This document shows, one piece after another, positions 33,158 to 42,310 of a DNA stretch of 64,000 nucleotides. The notes beneath the pieces were generated by a model. It worked only from the letters and a program-made list of their open reading frames with translations, searched no databases and was not told the DNA's origin. Made by a program: the position numbers and the translations under genes. Source of the stretch: Planctomycetota bacterium (GTDB lineage: Bacteria; Planctomycetota; Phycisphaerae; UBA1845). Numbering within the stretch: the first letter of the stretch is position 1; every line of letters starts with the position of its first letter. Location: contig JAJRWX010000009.1 in the NCBI GenBank assembly GCA_024276605.1, forward strand, positions 1 to 64,000, given 5' to 3'.

Positions 33158-34102
33158 TCACATATGTACGTTCACGACGGTTGACGCTTCACCCTCCTCG
33201 ATAAACAGGTGACTTAGAATATATCCTACCATCGAGTAGATACCCAGTGCTAATGCTAACATCAACATGCCAAGTAGTTGGTGCGGCGTACCAGTCGCTA
33301 AATCTTCCCGACCATGCACAATAAGGAGGCCGGTCGTCGTCACGCGAATCACATTGCACAGCAAAGCCGTCGGCACACACACGGCTACCATAATCCCGCG
33401 ATGCCACCATGAACGCTCACCCAGATACGCCATAGCTACACCCAAGGTAACAAACGCCATCATCAAGCGCATACCACTACATGCTTCCTCGACGTTTAGC
33501 TGACCCGGTGCGCTACCCGGCATGATATAATCAATCACGACGGCTTGCGCCTCTGTGTGCAATCCATCAACAAACAATGGCATCAGCACCGCTGCTGCCT
33601 GAGAAGCAAACGCACGCATAGGAAACGTCAACTGATAATATAGTTGCCCCGGGAGTGGAATCGCCAGCAATAAAAACAGAATCGGAAACCACACAATACG
33701 CATGACCGACCAACCACCTAGCAGCAATACCACACCGGCAATAGAGCCAACCACAGACACCGCCTGCACATAAGTCGCACGCATCCCCCAGGCACCCACA
33801 AAATACATCACCAACGACAATAGCAGCACCAACGCCCCCCAATAGCTAGGCTTGGCGACAACTTTTGCCAATCGCTCGCGCTGGGTATTCAAAAAATACA
33901 AACTAAAAGCAGGGATCAACCATCCATGCGACCAATTGCCGTCATGAATCCATCGATTCACCATACCACGCTCGATAATACTCCAATAAAACGCACTTAG
34001 CAGTAATATCACGATGGCTATCTGCATACGTGCTGCCGACGGAACAATGTCAGCCCAAGGGGTCTCAGCTTGTTGTGGTTGCGTAGCCAAACGAAATTCC
34101 AC
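33158..34102 (-). CDS. Exosortase/archaeosortase family protein
   Basis: Multi-TM with conserved Cys/Arg/His context: NVEEACSGMRLMMAFVTLG, LLCNVIRVTTTGLLIVHG, TGTPHQLLGMLML. Confidence 0.92.
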   Translation of the reverse strand: MEFRLATQPQQAETPWADIVPSAARMQIAIVILLLSAFYWSIIERGMVNRWIHDGNWSHGWLIPAFSLYFLNTQRERLAKVVAKPSYWGALVLLLSLVMYFVGAWGMRATYVQAVSVVGSIAGVVLLLGGWSVMRIVWFPILFLLLAIPLPGQLYYQLTFPMRAFASQAAAVLMPLFVDGLHTEAQAVVIDYIMPGSAPGQLNVEEACSGMRLMMAFVTLGVAMAYLGERSWWHRGIMVAVCVPTALLCNVIRVTTTGLLIVHGREDLATGTPHQLLGMLMLALALGIYSMVGYILSHLFIEEGEASTVVNVHM

Positions 34103-34110
34103 ATAAGCGA

Positions 34111-35742
34111 CTAAGGAAACAGTTGCTGAAAACGACTCGGTCGATTATTGGGATTATTTTGCACGGAGAACGAGTCGATATCCGCAAAATTCCGCGAATA
34201 TACGAACCCGTAACCAATATTAGAAGTTATATTAGGTAGCGTTAGCGCACGAAGCCGCTGTAAAAAAGGTGCCAACGGATGCGTGCCGACATTAATGATG
34301 TCACCGCGACGCACTTCAAAATCCGCATCCTTGCCGGAGAAAATTCGATCCAGGTCAACTTGCACCATTTGCTCCCGGCTACCCAGGCGGCGATATATCG
34401 TACATCGATCGGGCCAGGCCAGCGCGGAAAGCCCTCCAGCCGATGCAATGGCTGCCTTAAGCGTAATCGACTCCGCATTAAATCGAAAACGCCCCGGCTG
34501 ATTCACCTGACCCATCACATAGTACTGGCCGATTTCACCGCTTACAATGCGAATAACATCTCCCGCGCGAATCACAATGTTCACTTCCGGATCACCTCGA
34601 CGTAGCTGCTCAGCATCGATAAGAATCGTTCGGTAAGGAGAATTCCCAGCCAGTCGCGCCCAATTCACCGCCGGCATGACCGTATCCACAAACACCGACG
34701 TAACATCATCCCCTTCTCCCGATACTGCCCGTCCTTGAAAATCCGGATTACGCACGAACGCACCATCCACAAACAGAAACGGCGTCGTAGTATCAGCGTC
34801 CGTAGATGTCATAATATCGCGCTGCGCTTGACTCTCTCGCACGGGTAGTGTCTCGACCGGCTTATCAATAGGCTGCGTATCTTGATCCAGAATCGCACTA
34901 ATAAGTTCCTGCTTATCCCGCTGGTGATTATCCTCTCCAACAACTACTTCATCAGAATCCGGCATCACCATCTCAGTAGGCTTGGGCGATTCCATTATAT
35001 CCGCCGACTTTTCCGCATCACCGCGCGTGCCATAGGCCGACGGATCGTCCTTTCGAAAAACGTATATTTCAGTCACAAACTCATTTAGACCACCCACCTG
35101 ATTGATGGCCTCTAAAATCCGCAGGTCCGGATGGCGAATGGGAAACACACCTGCGCGCAGCGGTGCATTGTTTGAAGCGCTGACACCAATACCAAAAATG
35201 GAATATGTGGCCTTCTGAAGAAACAACGGATTCACCGTCACTTCCGGATTTCTCAAAATCCCCTCTTCTTGCAGCGTTGCAACCAAAGCCTCTTCAAACC
35301 CCTGCACCGTTTTCCCTGCCGCGAGAATACGCCCTACGACCGGAATGTTCACCTGACCTGTGGAATCTACCTGCGACTGTGTTTGATATATCGTACCACG
35401 CGCACGAAGCTCGTTGATCTCCACTTGAAGCGTATCACCAGCCGATATGGAGAAATCCTTTATAACAGCATCGAGATCACCACGCGTTGGTCTTGTCGCC
35501 CCAGCCACCCCTCGTGGAATATCGTCCAGCGAAAGCGAAGCACGAATCTGCGTCGTTCTAGTTGCTTCAAAATCACCGACCACGGTGGGGTCCAACCAAC
35601 TGTTATACATCGACTGCATGGCACAGCCGCTACTTATTATGCCCAAAGCAAGGGCAACCGCCCAGCTAAGCCCTCCCGCGCAATGCAGTACACACCTCCG
35701 CTTGGAACGATGACTACGACTTATCATACGCTTGCGATTCAA
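34111..35742 (-). CDS. Polysaccharide export protein (Wza-like, SLBB domains), lipoprotein
   Basis: Lipobox-like IISSGCAMQS; ISAGDTLQVEINELRARGTIYQTQSQVDSTGQVNIPVVGRILAAGKTVQGFEEAL; SLBB repeats VMGQVNQPGRFRF. Confidence 0.88.
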   Translation of the reverse strand: MNRKRMISRSHRSKRRCVLHCAGGLSWAVALALGIISSGCAMQSMYNSWLDPTVVGDFEATRTTQIRASLSLDDIPRGVAGATRPTRGDLDAVIKDFSISAGDTLQVEINELRARGTIYQTQSQVDSTGQVNIPVVGRILAAGKTVQGFEEALVATLQEEGILRNPEVTVNPLFLQKATYSIFGIGVSASNNAPLRAGVFPIRHPDLRILEAINQVGGLNEFVTEIYVFRKDDPSAYGTRGDAEKSADIMESPKPTEMVMPDSDEVVVGEDNHQRDKQELISAILDQDTQPIDKPVETLPVRESQAQRDIMTSTDADTTTPFLFVDGAFVRNPDFQGRAVSGEGDDVTSVFVDTVMPAVNWARLAGNSPYRTILIDAEQLRRGDPEVNIVIRAGDVIRIVSGEIGQYYVMGQVNQPGRFRFNAESITLKAAIASAGGLSALAWPDRCTIYRRLGSREQMVQVDLDRIFSGKDADFEVRRGDIINVGTHPLAPFLQRLRALTLPNITSNIGYGFVYSRNFADIDSFSVQNNPNNRPSRFQQLFP

Positions 35743-36236
35743 TCCTTCACTACCACGTTCGGCAATCTAGTTTGACAAAAAAATGTTCGTAACCCGTTTT
35801 CTAATAAGAACTTTCGTGCCCTCACGTCTGAGAGTTATCGGCTGTGCGCGATCATGCAGATTAGATTCCCCATTTCATATCATGCCATTCACATCCGTAA
35901 TCACCAAAACTGTCACGGATTGTAGACCGTCAACATCATCATACAACCCATTGGACTATTCAAATCACTAATAACTGTCACATCCAAGCGTGATTCAACC
36001 CTATCAATACTGATACGTGCCATCTAAGAAGCAAGATCGACCAACAAGACGTTTTCACTAATGATCCCCATAAATGGGTGGTTCGGACAGACAAGTGTTT
36101 GCCTGTGTCTTCCAGGACTTCGACCCATCGGGCCGGTCAGTGAACCATCCCCCCCATTGAGTATATCAACCAAGACCACTACAATAAATCTTAACCGAGC
36201 TTGTGATATGAATATTTTTCGGAGGTAATTGATAAG

Positions 36237-37067
36237 ATGAACAAGAAAAACATTCGTGTAGTCAGCTCGGTCACATCATGCTACGGATGGGGCACCACCA
36301 TGACAGGCCTGCTGATATTGTGCACATCACTCCCAACCATGGCAGATGGCGACACGGGTAAGAAACAATTTCGTGGTCTGATCGGGCCTCATAGCAAGAA
36401 AGTCAAAACCGACAACGGCAAAACTATGCTCTATGGCGGCAAGCGCGGCAGCGACCCCACAAAACCGGGTGGATTCTGGTATGACTACACCGGTTCTCCC
36501 ATCCCAGCCGCCGAGCTTCAATTCGGCATCGGCAAGGACGCTATACCAAGCATTGACGACCCCATGTTCGTCTCACCTGACGATCCGCGACTTCTCAAAT
36601 ACATTCCACCCAGCCCCTACCGCAAGAACCAACGTCCAAAATCAAATGACGAAATACACGTCATCGGCTATACCCACGGCAGCGTCGCGCGGGCTTATCC
36701 CGTCTCCTTGCTCGATCGACACGAGTTGGTCAACGACAACATTGACGGCAAACCGGTCACAGTCGGTTGGTGACCACTTGCTCAACTGTCCGTAGTTCAC
36801 GGACGCGAACATAACGGTTCCACCGACGAATTTGGTGTTAGTGGCTATGTTTATAAGAACGTATTCATCATATTCGACCGCAAAACAGAAAGCCTGTGGT
36901 ATCCACTAGACGACACAAAATGGACGGCCATCTCCGGACCGCGCAAGGGCGAAACTATCCCCTTCATCGAAGAACCACCGGTTATACCGCTGGGACAATG
37001 GCGCAAAAAACACCCCAACACAACCGTATTAATCGGCTCCAAAAAACGAATCGAACAACACGATTAG
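36237..37067 (+). CDS. DUF3179 domain protein, candidate selenoprotein with in-frame TGA (Sec) at 36771-36773
   Basis: ORF 36237-36773 ends ...RAYPVSLLDRHELVNDNIDGKPVTVGW-TGA; the same frame continues PLAQLSVVHGREHNGSTDEFGVSGYVYKNVFIIFDRKTESLWYPLDDTKWTAISGPRKGETIPFIEEPPVIPLGQWRKKHPNTTVLIGSKKRIEQHD-TAG. SD GGAGG upstream of ATG; SECIS-like hairpin downstream of TGA. Confidence 0.82.
36788..36804 (+). promoter_or_regulatory. SECIS-like hairpin (candidate)
   Basis: GTCCGT-AGTTC-ACGGAC: perfect 6-bp stem, 5-nt loop with G at second position, starting 14 nt after the in-frame TGA. Confidence 0.6.
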
Positions 37068-37105
37068 CATACTTTTTATCAAGTGATGATTCTGTCATAC
37101 CGGGT

Positions 37106-37135
37106 GACATGGGCAAGCAACAGCTTGCCCGTGTC
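37106..37135. repeat. Strong inverted repeat/hairpin GACATGGGCAAGC-AACA-GCTTGCCCGTGTC
   Basis: 13-bp stem with a single wobble, 4-nt loop, intergenic between the DUF3179 gene and a convergent methyltransferase gene. Confidence 0.75.
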
Positions 37136-37276
37136 TCTCGAAATCCAAGACAGGCAATTCCACAGCACATCCCCACGGCAAATCGAACCACATGATTTTA
37201 GCTTGCGCAGCGTAACCAAGTGTATGCAACGTACAATGACATGATACAGACAAATTCTTTGGCTAACACAACAAAA

Positions 37277-38059
37277 CTATACCATGCGCGTGGCCGTAAC
37301 AATCAAATCTACAGAATGGCTAAGTTCAAATGGTTCCCGCTGATAATTCCCCCAAACATCATCTATATGCAAATCGCCGGCCTCACACCAATCTTGCATC
37401 TGCTTCAAGCTAACCGGATATAACCGACCCGCATGGCTGTGCTGTTTCCAACCCCCTTCATGCCAAAGCGTCGTATTTGTCACCGTTGTCCCATCATCAT
37501 GAAAATGAAACTGCCGCGTTGAGATGTATTCTACACCATCAACTTCAGACACTCTTGGCCCACGTACGCATGGCTGTTCACGACGCATCGGTTCAAAGTT
37601 CAGCACCTGCACAAAAATGCGCCCACCAGGTCGTAGGCATTTTGAGAATTGTCCTAGCGCCTCGCGCACCGCATCAGCACTACCTGCCGCAGCCAAAGCA
37701 TTCCCTAAACAATATACGCCATCAAACCCACCGCCCATGTGCTCATACATGTCAGCATAATCGCTGGTATGAAAGGCGGCATCAATCGACGATTCCAAGG
37801 CTCGCTTTTTAGCCAGTGCCAACATATCGGCACTCTCATCCACTCCGACCATGTGATACCCCTGCGCAGCCAAAACACACAATTGCCGACCAGTACCGCA
37901 TCCCGCATCAATCAAACCTCCGTCACCGGGCGCACCAAAAACCTCAACCAGTAGCGGAATCTCCCTGGTCAGTCGAGCCTGCCAATTGATACCCTTATCG
38001 TACCAAATCGGATCAAGAAAAATGTTACGCGTTTCGGGCACGCCTCCCCTCTCATCCAC
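37277..38059 (-). CDS. Class I SAM-dependent methyltransferase
   Basis: LIDAGCGTGRQLCVLAAQGYHMVGVDESADMLALAKKRA; GVYCLGNALAAA. Confidence 0.88.
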   Translation of the reverse strand: MDERGGVPETRNIFLDPIWYDKGINWQARLTREIPLLVEVFGAPGDGGLIDAGCGTGRQLCVLAAQGYHMVGVDESADMLALAKKRALESSIDAAFHTSDYADMYEHMGGGFDGVYCLGNALAAAGSADAVREALGQFSKCLRPGGRIFVQVLNFEPMRREQPCVRGPRVSEVDGVEYISTRQFHFHDDGTTVTNTTLWHEGGWKQHSHAGRLYPVSLKQMQDWCEAGDLHIDDVWGNYQREPFELSHSVDLIVTATRMV

Positions 38060-39891
38060 TAAGGCTGATCCTGCGGACGTGAGATAACCGCACTCACTGC
38101 ATCGCGTAGTTCCTTCATGGTCGCATCTTTCTCATACGCGCTACCGTCCACCAACATCAACACGCGCTGCGCGTCATCAGCTTGACCCATCGAATAGTAG
38201 AAGTACGCCAATAAAAATTGCGCATCGATGTCATCATCATGGGAAGATGAATAGACCGTTAATGCATTCAAATCCTTAGTAGCTTGATCCGCATCGTTAT
38301 AGAACTGGCGTAAATCGATCGGCTCAGTAACTAATTCCGAGGCTTGCCTGAGTGCACCACGTAGTGCCAGAGAAGCGACATCATACTTCTTCGCCGAGAC
38401 ACTGGCCATAGCATAGAACAGCTTCGCATAGCCATCCTCATTATTAGTCAATACCGCAGTCAAATATTCATGCTGCGCCTTGTCGACATCGCCCCTGGCA
38501 AATGCTTGATGACCATCTACTACGGATTGTGGTATTTGAACTTGCTCCACTGGTGGCAACGATTGGTTAGCTCCGGCCTGAGGTACAACTAACGGAGCAC
38601 TCGGCACTGGGACTATACCACCACTTGGGGCCGGTGGAAGAGAGGCGGCATCTGAAGGTGATACTGAAACCACATCCTCATAAATCTGCTCAATAACTGG
38701 ATCTACCTCATAATAGGGTTGCGTATACACATCCACATTGATCGATGAACTTGTGAATGGATACGTTGACCGATAGCTATACGGATAGCCATAGCCATAG
38801 CCGTAATATCCGTAAGTAGGATAATATACGGCATCATAATAGCCATCATGGCGACGACCATAGTAATGCGAGCCGAAATAATAGTCATCATCAGCATGCG
38901 GTAGATTGACATACCCCTGACGATAGCCGGTATGCCCATAGTTATTACCATGACCACGACTCCGTCCGTCATGAGAACCGTTAGATTCAGAAGGATGCAA
39001 CCTCACCGATCGGCTATTGGAACCGTCACGAAAACCACTATTCCTATCATGCGCCCGACCGTATCGGCTCACATTCTCGCTAATGAACATCGATCCCGCA
39101 AAAGGTGCTCCTACCGCGCCGTGCCCCGAGTAAAATCGGCGACCACCGCTCCGACCTGCCGTAGACCTATCACGATATGTGTTCGTAGTATTGTCCAGCA
39201 CGATAGCACCGGAAGTGGATGTTCCTCGACCCTCGTTGTGCCTACCGGAAGTTCGTCTCGGATTGTTGGCATTCGACCGCGTACGGCCACCACCACCAAT
39301 GACGACCACACGCGAACCGCTGCGACGAGTTTCCGTCACCGTAGAATGTGCATCACGCGCCACCGCCGTATTGTGCGAACCACGGTTTGTGGAACGAGAC
39401 GGACGACTGGTTGATCTACCTTGTGTGTTGCGAACTACACGTCGCGGCGTGATCTGCCTGCGCTGTCCACGAGAAGAGGATGACGGCGCACGAACGCTCG
39501 TCGACGATGCATGAGACGCTGGACGACGCGCGACATTTCGCGAAGGTGAGCTTCGGTTCGCCGATGACTTTCGAGATCGACTGGATTGCCCGGCATTGGT
39601 ACGATTCGTCCGCGCTGAGGACCGACCCGAGTTGGCTCGACGACTTTTTGGTGACGCCACCGACCGGCGACTGCTCGTGCGTCGTTGTGAAGTAGCATGA
39701 CGAGCTGATGCCGTATGACGACGTGATGTCGTACGTTTGGGGCTGGCGGAACGACTGCGACCGGACTTCGCCGATACCTTGCTCGATTTTCCTCGACCGG
39801 CCTGCTTCGCATCCACAACTACGGGAAAACTCAAACTCACCACGACAAATAAAGCCAATGCCCTCAAGGTTAATAGACGAATATGTGCCAT
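38059..39891 (-). CDS. Secreted Arg/Ser-rich low-complexity protein with C-terminal TPR-like region
   Basis: Signal peptide (LLTLRALALFVVVSLSFPVVVDAKQ), about 200 aa Ser/Arg-rich segment, Gly/Tyr-rich segment (YYPTYGYYGYGYGYPYSYRS), then helical repeats (HQAFARGDVDKAQHEYLTAV...). Confidence 0.75.
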   Translation of the reverse strand: MAHIRLLTLRALALFVVVSLSFPVVVDAKQAGRGKSSKVSAKSGRSRSASPKRTTSRRHTASARHATSQRRTSSRRSVASPKSRRANSGRSSARTNRTNAGQSSRSRKSSANRSSPSRNVARRPASHASSTSVRAPSSSSRGQRRQITPRRVVRNTQGRSTSRPSRSTNRGSHNTAVARDAHSTVTETRRSGSRVVVIGGGGRTRSNANNPRRTSGRHNEGRGTSTSGAIVLDNTTNTYRDRSTAGRSGGRRFYSGHGAVGAPFAGSMFISENVSRYGRAHDRNSGFRDGSNSRSVRLHPSESNGSHDGRSRGHGNNYGHTGYRQGYVNLPHADDDYYFGSHYYGRRHDGYYDAVYYPTYGYYGYGYGYPYSYRSTYPFTSSSINVDVYTQPYYEVDPVIEQIYEDVVSVSPSDAASLPPAPSGGIVPVPSAPLVVPQAGANQSLPPVEQVQIPQSVVDGHQAFARGDVDKAQHEYLTAVLTNNEDGYAKLFYAMASVSAKKYDVASLALRGALRQASELVTEPIDLRQFYNDADQATKDLNALTVYSSSHDDDIDAQFLLAYFYYSMGQADDAQRVLMLVDGSAYEKDATMKELRDAVSAVISRPQDQP

Positions 39892-40161
39892 GGTCAAACC
39901 TCCATTTCCGAATTAGTTCCCGCATCGGTCCTTTTACATGCGCTAACTGTTTCCATATGTTAAATAATATCACGCAGCCTCCAAAAAGGCAACCAAAATC
40001 TTAACTGATCCCACGTCAATCCACGTCTTTCTACCGCTTAAAAGCCTCTCCACAGTCCATCAGGGCGTATTGGTGGGATAATTGTACAACCGGAAGGGGG
40101 TGAGATTAGATACATTCAGACAAGATTATCACAACCTATATCGACGTAGAAGCGTGTCACA

Positions 40162-40848
40162 TCAGGAATCAAGTAGTTGCGACAGTTCAGTTAGCAGAGA
40201 AATCGAATGATCGGGTCGAGCGTTGCCAATGTCATAGATGCGACTCGTTCGACTCAACCACACTGCCTGAATACCTCGCTGCCGTGCACCACCAATGTCG
40301 CTATGCAACGAATCACCGATATGCACCACCTGATCGGCTGACACATTCAAGGCCGCTAGCGCGCGGTCAAAGATGCCTGCACCCGGTTTATAACAACGGG
40401 CATCCTCCGATGAAACCACCGCATCAAACGTAAACCCATGTCGCTCAATCGCACTAAGCAGCGGCGCAGTATCAGCATTGGATACACAACAGATAGGCCG
40501 AGATACACGAGCAAGAAAATCCAGCGCATCCGCATACACCGGCGGATCAGCCCAATAAGCCTCTAAATCCACCACATAGGGGGCGGGATCAATCTTTCGA
40601 TCGAAAGTACCAAGCACTTGTCGCAAACTCGCCAGTTCGCATTCATGCAGCGTACGAAAACCATCACGATTACAGGTCTCTAACATGGCAAAAAATAGTT
40701 CCCCCCAACGCATAGCAAACTCGGGAGCCGATACTGCCAGGCTACAGTCCTCAACCACGCGGGCGCATACCTGCTCGACAATCTCGCGATCCCCGGCTGA
40801 GATTGTGCCGTAAAAGTCAATAAAAATCGCGTCAACTGATTTTAACAT
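40162..40848 (-). CDS. HAD family hydrolase
   Basis: DAIFIDFYGTISAGD, CCVSNADTAPLL, KPGAGIFDRALAALNVSADQVVHIGDSLHSDIGGARQRGIQAVWLSR. Confidence 0.93.
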   Translation of the reverse strand: MLKSVDAIFIDFYGTISAGDREIVEQVCARVVEDCSLAVSAPEFAMRWGELFFAMLETCNRDGFRTLHECELASLRQVLGTFDRKIDPAPYVVDLEAYWADPPVYADALDFLARVSRPICCVSNADTAPLLSAIERHGFTFDAVVSSEDARCYKPGAGIFDRALAALNVSADQVVHIGDSLHSDIGGARQRGIQAVWLSRTSRIYDIGNARPDHSISLLTELSQLLDS

Positions 40849-40851
40849 GAT

Positions 40852-40877
40852 GAGCCGCAAGCTTTAGCCTGCGCAGT
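40852..40877. repeat. Imperfect palindromic intergenic repeat (GAGCCGCAAGCTTTAGCCTGCGCAGT)
   Basis: Similar to 46687-46712 (GAGCCGCACGCTTCAGCTTGCGCGGA); central TTTA/TTCA with GC-rich arms. Confidence 0.55.
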
Positions 40878-40981
40878 ACCAAGAACCCCACAACAGTATG
40901 CTCGTATTTATGGCGCATCGTCATGAAGATGAATGCCAAAACTATCCGAACGTTGAATCAATAAAATCACTTGTGCCCACA

Positions 40982-41920
40982 CTAAAATTTCACCTTAAAC
41001 ACAGGTGCCAATACCAAGGCGACAAGCATCGAAATCACAAAAAAAGTCAGCACCCAATAGTTGCTACCATAAAACCATGATTCTCGATCCGGATATTTAA
41101 TCTCAATTCGACTCACAGGACTCGAAGACGGCAGCAGAGGTTCAATCGGGTGAAACAATTGCGTTACCCAATTCGCCCCGGCCCGCTCCACACTCACTCG
41201 CTCAAGCTTATCACCAACCACAAGCTCCTTCTCAATCATCTCTGAGTCTACAAGAAACTTCAGCGCAAAACGACCTGACTCCGTCGCACGGATGCGCCAT
41301 GCGTAGTCCTGCTCACCGGCCATCGCCGGCACTTCCACCGACACCCCTTGCACAGGCTCCAACGCCACCTCATGTGACAATGGTTCATCCAAATACATAT
41401 GCACATAGGCCTGTTCTCCGCTACGGAGGGCACGCCACTGATAACGAATACCCATCTGCGATAAGCCTACGAGCATTGGGAATATCACGATCGCCACAGG
41501 CTTAAACATATGCCACTGCAATCGCGCAATGGCCAACAACAACCGCCATTGCGACAAAAAGGTCACTCGCAACTCATCTTTGTACAATTTGAGTGCCAAT
41601 AGATTGGCCTTAATGGCATCCTTAGACGCCACGATCGCTGTTTGATTGGACGTATACTTAAACAGAAACAACATCACCACACCGGTGATCGCTGAAATGA
41701 TGACAAGCCCCCAAGCAGGTGATAGCACCGACACCATACCATACACCACATCACCAGCTATATTGGCTATCGGATTCAACACGCGCAGCACCGTCGACAA
41801 CACCGGATCCAACACGACATTCAGCGCACTAAACCCGGCCATCAGCACCGCGATGATAGCCTCATATAGCCACCACGCCGCCAGCGCTCCGTCAACAAGA
41901 ATCTTACCAAGTGTATCCAT
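40982..41920 (-). CDS. Membrane protein, possibly Oxa1/EMC3(DUF106)-like topology
   Basis: TM (WGLVIISAITGVVMLFLFKYTSNQ), amphipathic/coiled region (ASKDAIKANLLALKLYKDELRVTFLSQWRLLLAIARLQ), FKPVAIVIFPMLVGLSQMG TM, large soluble domain, C-terminal TM. Membrane protein call is firm; family is tentative. Confidence 0.6.
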   Translation of the reverse strand: MDTLGKILVDGALAAWWLYEAIIAVLMAGFSALNVVLDPVLSTVLRVLNPIANIAGDVVYGMVSVLSPAWGLVIISAITGVVMLFLFKYTSNQTAIVASKDAIKANLLALKLYKDELRVTFLSQWRLLLAIARLQWHMFKPVAIVIFPMLVGLSQMGIRYQWRALRSGEQAYVHMYLDEPLSHEVALEPVQGVSVEVPAMAGEQDYAWRIRATESGRFALKFLVDSEMIEKELVVGDKLERVSVERAGANWVTQLFHPIEPLLPSSSPVSRIEIKYPDRESWFYGSNYWVLTFFVISMLVALVLAPVFKVKF

Positions 41921-42077
41921 ACTAATCGTGAGACCGTATCACCTATACTCAACCGCAAACATGATTAGATGTCAGCGCGTCGTCGAAGATCATAGCGACA
42001 ACATGCCACATGAAAATTTGCATACGAACCAACTCGATATAACCACGATCAAAGTAGTTGTGTTGGTCATACGGCGT

Positions 42078-42266
42078 TTATTCGAGATATCCCAAACCGC
42101 GCAGCCGTTCCATCACCGCGGCCTCATCATCACCACCGGCTTCCAGTTGCTTGAGTTCCTTTTCGATCACATGAACGATAAATTCGTCCGCAGACCCATA
42201 CCCCGCAACCTCAGCCACCTTCTTAACCCGATCGTACAAATTCGCATCCAGTTTGATCTTAGCCAT
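42078..42266 (-). CDS. Small ribbon-helix-helix-like protein
   Basis: MAKIKLDANLYDRVKKVAEVAGYGSADEFIVHVIEKELKQLEAGGDDEAAVMERLRGLGYLE; in line with flanking minus-strand genes. Confidence 0.65.
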   Translation of the reverse strand: MAKIKLDANLYDRVKKVAEVAGYGSADEFIVHVIEKELKQLEAGGDDEAAVMERLRGLGYLE

Positions 42267-42310
42267 CACTACTATCTCCTACTGACCATCCGTCACATGC
42301 ACGGTTTGTG

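Noticed and set aside
36771-36773. TGA as Trp or another genetic code in this genome
   Set aside because: TGA serves as a normal stop for other genes in the window (for example motB), so site-specific recoding (Sec) or a nonsense mutation is more likely.
38932-39973. Several overlapping long ORFs on both strands
   Set aside because: Produced by the low-complexity Arg/Ser-rich coding region (38059-39891); alternate frames lack a plausible product.
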